Of a stretch of 64,000 nucleotides of DNA, positions 58,182-64,000 are shown piece by piece. Source of the DNA: Archilochus colubris (Eukaryota > Chordata > Aves > Apodiformes > Trochilidae); the NCBI GenBank assembly GCA_023079485.1, contig CM041083.1, forward strand, positions 174,895,480-174,959,479. Reading direction: 5' to 3'. The first letter of the stretch is position 1; every line of letters starts with the position of its first letter. The translations under genes and the position numbers were made by a program. A model generated the notes under the pieces. It made no database searches. It was given only the letters and a program-made list of their open reading frames with translations, and was not told where the DNA came from.

Positions 58182-60228
58182 CATAGCACTCACAAGAACA
58201 AATTCAAAAGTGAATCTATGATATAGAAAAAGAAGTTAAGTGAACAGAAGACTGGTTAATTTGCTTTGCAGAAGACAAAAAAAAAAAAAAGAAATTGCTG
58301 ATTAATAGTTTATCACTTGTAACAATGTGCTAAATATGAAAATCTAGATAAGGATAGGGAAATAAATATACTTTTGTATTAGTCATTAGATTGAGAAATG
58401 TGTTAATGGAGTCAGCTCTGAACACATAATTGCATAATTGCATTCTATTAACTAAACCATCCAACATCTGGAGCTCACAGAGGAGCAAAAGATGAAGAAT
58501 ATGGTTCTCAGCTGAAAATCAAGATCTGTGTATTAGCTGGCCCTTTCTGCAATGCCTCAAGTGAGTGGCCCTTCCATGCACGCTAGCTATATAAACACTC
58601 ACACAAGTGACTTTGTCCAGCCCAGTACTCATGGATATTAAAGCTATTCATATAGGTAAAGATGTAAGTGATTGAGCCAGCAACAGATATTTCATGAAAA
58701 ATCCTTTTCTCATTGTTTACTTACATATTAGAGAAAAAACTTGTCTGTCTGACTGTGTGATAGACACTGAAGAATGAATTCTGAGCAAGATGCACGTTTT
58801 TTAGTTTTCTTTGTTCCTCTCTGTCATGTTACAGTAAATTTAACTACAGCACACACACAAAACAAACTTCACATTAACCTCTGGCACCAATTAAGCTATC
58901 TCAGAATTCCACGTTTGGTCAAGTTTGTTTTAAATGCAGTGATGTTTTAATAGTACATGACTGTGCATGCAAGACAATAACCTTACTCTCTTGCATGAAG
59001 GTCATGAAAGGTATGGAAATAACTTGAGATCTGACACAATTTCACCATTTTTTTAAATTAAATTGCGTCTAAAATAAAGCAAGGCTTTCTTCCTGTTTAG
59101 AGAATAATGGGAGGGGAATATAAAATCCATCTTTAAAACATGTACCGTCTGCACAGAAAAGGTGATGTAATCGTTCTGGACACAGACAAATATGCCTATG
59201 AATGAGAAAAACAGCCATAAAACCTGAATACTTACTCATGCACTAGAGAAAGGCTCCCAGAATGTCATTTTAGTGCATCACTATAAGAAACATAGTAATT
59301 AACAGAGAGACTAATAGACTTTATTATTATATCATCTCACTGGCTGTTTTTGGTACAAGAACTTTATTATGTATTTATCAGTATCTCTATTCACTGATTA
59401 GAGATAAATTTTATAAAGCCTGCACAGTAGCTTTCAGTACTAGTTTTTGCTTTTGGTTTCTTTCATGCATACTAAAATAAACTAGTTTGCAGTTTTAAAC
59501 AGAAAAAAAACTCACCAAAACCATTGTGAAATGCTTTCTGGTTTATAGTAAAAAATCCAAATATTAAACACAAGGTTATATATCAGTCTGTGATTTTTAG
59601 TCACTTAATCCAACTCTAATGAATCAAGTCTTTGAAATCCATAAAAAAGAGGGGACACACTGTCTTCACTTTAATCTAACTAAATATGAGAAAATTAAAG
59701 ATTTCAATGTCTCACTGCTGAATGCAGTGGAATTGACTAAGTAACATGTTAAACAGATGTGGTCAAATGAAGAGAGACTTTACAATTTGCCATTAAACTT
59801 CTTTTCATGGATGCATCATCCCATTACAAAAACCAAACAACCTTCTTCCTTTTCCAGTAAGATTTTAAAGCATAAGGTAACACAGACCGTAGGTGTTTGA
59901 CCCATACATTTATATTGAGAATAAATTCAAGAGAATGGTATAGTTTGGAATGGTACATATATATTTATACAAGTAGTTTCAGTTTTCATTATAGAACAGA
60001 ATTCCTGTCCTGTCTTTATTTCAGTCTTAATAAACATAATGGAAATGTATTTCTCAAATACTATGCTAAATATTTAGAAGGTCAAAAACACTTTCTGAAC
60101 CATTGGGGAGAAAGGTATTCATAACAAATTTATAGTTCCAAACAGTGGTAGAAAGTCTTCTTTTAAAAAATGAGGGGAAAAGGATTAACTGTGGCTCATA
60201 TAATCCAGTCAAGTAAGCAAAATAGCAC

Positions 60229-60252
60229 TTTTTTTTTTTTTTTTTTTTTTTT
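60229..60252. repeat. Run of 24 T
   Basis: This is a T homopolymer with no poly(A) signal on the complementary strand next to it. Confidence 0.9.
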
Positions 60253-61200
60253 ACATCACTGAGCAAGTAGTCAAAACATTTGTTCTTTCACTCTTAGGAA
60301 AGATATTTTCTCTCTAGCAACACCCTTGTTGACACAAGATTTTGAGGACAAAAGAAAAAAACTTTTTTCCACTTTTTTCTGCAGAGATTCCCTGTCACCA
60401 CTAAAGCAGATTCTACCTGTGCACAGTACATTAGATTTTTCTCAGAACTGCAATTAGCTACTAGAATGAAAAGTTTTGTAGCTGAAATATCTTCAAATCT
60501 GTTTTATGCTCCTGAATATCTGCTTTTTAAGAACAGAGTGTGTGTACAAAATAGACATCCCCACATGTTCAATGAGAAAGTAGTAGACTTAAGTTATCAT
60601 TCTGAATTTTATGAGTATCAGCCTTTACAAACTCTACAAACAGAAGTCAACCCTGAAAATCTGGCCTTTTGCAAAGATAAATCAAAGTTCACCGTATGAC
60701 TATGAAACCATAAATGGGAATCTCCTCACCAAATTCAGTGTCAAAATCTCTATGCTAACCAGCTTGTCTTTGAAGATAAGTATTTCTAGTACCATTCAAC
60801 ATACCTATCTTAAAAATTCCTCTTAATCAGGTGATAGTTTATCATGCTGAAGGAATGGTGGAGGAAAATCTTATGAAGAAGCAGATGGCAGGAAACACTA
60901 CTTGTAAATGTCATTATTTGAGAGGTGGCATCTTTAATGGAAGTGGAAGGAAGCACATGTTGTGTTGAACACTTCAGAGCAAGTATTTTAACTACAGAAG
61001 CTGCAATGTGACTGCAAACTTTAAATCAGGTTATATGGTTGGCCAGCACTGACCTTAAATCTCATCATTACCTTTGCAAATATTAGCTTTGAAAAATGAA
61101 TGCATATTCATCTTACTTCTGATTTTGAAGATGGCAAATTAGATATAGAGGGCTTACCTTTGGTTACAAACTGTGTATCAATAATAGGTTTCTTCAGAAG

Positions 61201-61387
61201 CAAATTGGGTAGCCAGGCCTGTCAGCCTGACCTCAGTGCCAAGGAAGGTTATGGAGCAGATCACCTTGGGTATCATCATGCACCAGATAGAGGACAAGCA
61301 GGTGGCCAGGCCCAGCATGAGTTAGCTTAATAGTTGGACTCAGCAGTTGGTCTTCTCCAACCTAAATGCCTCTATCATTCCATGATT
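61201..61387 (+). mobile_element. CR1 LINE, internally deleted
   Basis: An internal ORF2 piece (GCCTGTCAGCCTGACCTCAG, GGTTATGGAGCAGATCACCT, CAGGTGGCCAGGCCCAGCAT) is joined directly at about 61325 to a 3' end (TAGTTGGACTCAGCAGTTGG, CTCCAACCTAAATGCCTCTA, CCATGATTCT). About 2 kb between them are missing, so the copy either suffered a deletion or arose by a template jump. Confidence 0.88.
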
Positions 61388-61941
61388 CTCTTTTTAAAGG
61401 CAAAAGGAAAGATTATGTCATGGAGCAAGACACTGCTTTTATCAGTAACTGCAGAAGAAATGGTTTTACTTGTTTTTATCACTTCTGTTAGGGTCACAGT
61501 GACGTGATTCATCTTCAACTTATGGCCTCCAGCCCAGAGAGCATGCCAAATGGCACCAAAGCCTCCCATCCACCTGACCAACACAGACTTTGAAGGGTCC
61601 ATCCAGTCTTTATGTTAAACATCGTTTTGATGAGTTCCCATTGAACTTTGGCTTAAGTTTAAGTGACAAAAATATTCCTTACCTTTAAGGGTCTCATTAT
61701 GCTGGACCGAGCACTCTTTAAAGCTCCAATTCAACTGCTTATTCAATACCCCTCAGGCATTTTTTTTCCCTCCTTTTCCAGGCTTTTTGAAGCCTGTCTG
61801 TGCAGGAAACTCAGCACAGTTGGGAGCTGGTCTGAGTCTGTGAAATGAACTCCCCTGGTAATGAAGAACCATCACAAATCTTCCTCTGGTCTGAATCAGA
61901 GTATACACCTTTGGTTTCTCTTTAGCAGACATATACACATT

Positions 61942-61995
61942 AAAAAAAATAGCAAAAAAACAAACAAACAAAAAAAGCAAAAAAAAGAAAGAAAG
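61942..61995. repeat. A-rich CAAA/GAAA simple repeat
   Basis: Tandem CAAA and then GAAAGAAAG units lie in an A-rich stretch. Confidence 0.85.
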
Positions 61996-64000
61996 CACTG
62001 CACACACAATTCTGCCCCAAGGAGAGGATGAAAGAAAGAACATACTGTGACAGATGCTAATCGTGTTTGTTCATGTACTAGTGAAAGGTGTTTGGATATT
62101 ACAGGAAAGGGATGGGGGAAATGCTGTAATAAGCTACACAGAAGAGAACAGCCTCATCACCACTCATGCCCTGGCATGTTCTGTAGGACTGCTCTCCTGC
62201 CCCACTGCACTCCTCTGTGCTTTATCTGGAGCTCACTCCTCTTTGCCACTTCCACAAGATCACATCTTAAGTAAACAAAGTTGAGAGCTTATCCATCATG
62301 TCAGATTTCTAAACCTAGTAACACTACAACAAAATCTGTAAATGTTAGAGTTGATTTTTAATAAATAAGAAATCTGAATGTTAAATAATACTGACAGCAC
62401 AGAGAGCTATCAGTAAACTCAGACTTAAAAACAGATTTCCATAAGCACTTTCTAGTAGGCATCTGAGGTTTTCAGGCTCTTCTTTCTAGTCCAGAATGCA
62501 TTTCTGCAGGTTTATAATTTTCTCCATTCTTACTTCAAGTCAGCAGAACTCTATATAGGACATCTGTTCAGATGTAAATCCCTTTAATGCTCTTGATGGG
62601 TTTTCAAAGTCATGTAATCTGTAAAACTTTCAGATACCCATCCCTATTTAATAGCAGATTATTACATTAATCCTCAGCCAGAAAACTGATCCTAAAATAC
62701 AGTCTTCATTCTCCACTCTAACTTGCTTTGTGTTGACAGTAGCACGATTTTACCACAAGCAACATCTGTGTACTTCTTATCCAACTGCAGGCATAAAAAA
62801 AGGGGAAGGAAAGAGACCAGTTGACTTTATACTGATTTTTGAGTGAAACTATATACAGTGTGCAAATACTGAGTGTCTTGCAAAATGGTCGTGGGAAAAT
62901 TATACACATGGAACAAACTGACAATAAAACTTTATGCTGGATTCTTTACTGTGTCACAAATGTTTTCAGTTAACAAAGCATCTGCCATGATTGACCTCGT
63001 AATCTCATCTCATTTCTCAAAATGACAGTTTCAGCAGCAAGTACTTGAAAGAGATTTGTTATTGATATTTGTACATATAGGACAAAAGTCTTCATCAAAT
63101 AGCCAAGTTAGGCACAGAAATCAACGTGGACTTTGAAAAACTCCAGTAATGACTTTCAAAATGGTCTGTAATAATAAAAATTAGGTCCCCACAAAAAATT
63201 ATGGAGGGATTATTACACAAAATCTTTCCTTTTATACATGAGACTTAGCAGCAGTACGTTATTATCAAGTAGCCTAATAGATCTTCAAGAAAGAGCAACA
63301 TGAAAGCAATTTACTGTTTTTCTTTACAGCTGGTACTTTCCTTCTACCAGGATACTTTCCCTCCTCTTCCTATGCTGTCCTTAGTGCAACACCAGTCTTA
63401 GTCCTTTCTCAGACTGCCTCAGACAACAAAATCATTGCACAAGCAGTTATCTCACTACTGGGGAGTGGATGCTCTTTATGCCCTCGCCCTCTTGTGAAGG
63501 GGATGACAACAGAGCAGATGAGTACAAGATGAACAGGGACAGGAGGGGATTCCTTCCAGCCATCCTCAGAGCTGGCAAAGTTGGGCAGAGAAGCATTCAT
63601 GCCAGAAAGCAATCGGAAGGATTTCTCTCTTTCTCTGAGCCAGAATCTATCTGGCAGCTCTCCATGAGCCCTGCTGCTTTCCATGGGACTTGTCATGGAC
63701 AAATGTCAGTAAGCAAAATACTGCCCACTCCAAGGGAAACTGAACTCAGATGCTGTTGGCAGGTCCCAAATCACTACAGACAGGTGGAACTTCCAAAGCA
63801 TACAGAGTTACATGTCCAAAGTCAGAAGTGGTTCTTGAGTTCAGGCAAACTCTGGTAAGATTCAATACAATTCCTGTTATATAAGGCTGTGATGAAAAAC
63901 CCAGAGTATGTAATGTTGCCTCTGAAGTTTTTGTTTCAGGGTACTGAAGTATCACTCCACTACACAGCAGCTGGGAATGCTGAGAGATGACCAAATGGCA

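Larger units (their letters stand above)
38847..64000 (-). other. Long upstream FREM2 intron (partial)
   Basis: About 25 kb lie upstream of the first exon found, and I see no FREM2 exon in them. The region holds CR1 copies at 48190-48769, 51152-51421, 56717-56949, 58123-58181 and 61201-61387. It also holds A or T tracts at 44359-44380, 44807-44856, 50363-50384 and 60229-60252, A/C-rich simple repeats at 46459-46488 and 61942-61995, and the candidate ORF at 39563-39880. It is inferred to be intron because the giant CSPG exon should lie further upstream. Confidence 0.75.

Noticed and set aside
63469..63858. Plus-strand ORF of 129 codons ending just before a GTAAGA
   Set aside because: The GC content is somewhat higher than its surroundings, but no domain, acceptor pairing or similarity was recognised. 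I could not support a gene.

Overview
This is a vertebrate nuclear window, almost certainly from a bird. The gene has short exons with GT-AG introns, the DNA is AT-rich, and the recognisable interspersed repeats are CR1 LINE copies. Each CR1 copy is cut short at its 5' end, and several end in the ATTCTATGATTCTATG tail typical of avian (and broader sauropsid) CR1. I see no bacterial gene, ERV, tRNA, rRNA or CRISPR array.

The one clear gene is FREM2 (FRAS1-related extracellular matrix protein 2), on the minus strand. Fourteen internal exons lie between 38846 and 6245, and their reading frames join without a break into 907 codons. They encode all five Calx-beta domains and about 300 residues of the conserved juxtadomain region that follows. 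The giant first exon (signal peptide and CSPG/NG2 repeats) lies beyond 64000. The last exons (rest of the ectodomain, transmembrane segment, cytoplasmic tail with PDZ-type end) lie before position 1. The window is therefore the middle of a gene. In vertebrates FREM2 is a membrane-anchored or shed basement-membrane protein that works with FRAS1 and FREM1 in epithelium-mesenchyme adhesion.

Layout: 1-6244 is intron; 6245-19398 is an exon-dense block of ten exons; 19399-33633 is a 14 kb intron; 33634-38846 holds four exons; 38847-64000 is part of a very long upstream intron. Twelve CR1 fragments are spread through the introns. Eight are in the same orientation as FREM2 and four are opposite. Three share a near-identical 3' end and look like the youngest subfamily here.

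Items for a second look: a minus-strand ORF at 39563-39880 with a signal-peptide-like start and a PGGCCYSC end resembling the close of a VWC domain; a 62-bp perfect palindrome built from (CT)12(AT)6(AG)12; an AATAAA followed by a 26-A tract at 16441-16486; an uninterrupted run of 50 A; a plus-strand splice donor matching U1 perfectly at 50938-50948, with a possible antisense exon; and the strict phase-1 symmetry of the first nine FREM2 exons.
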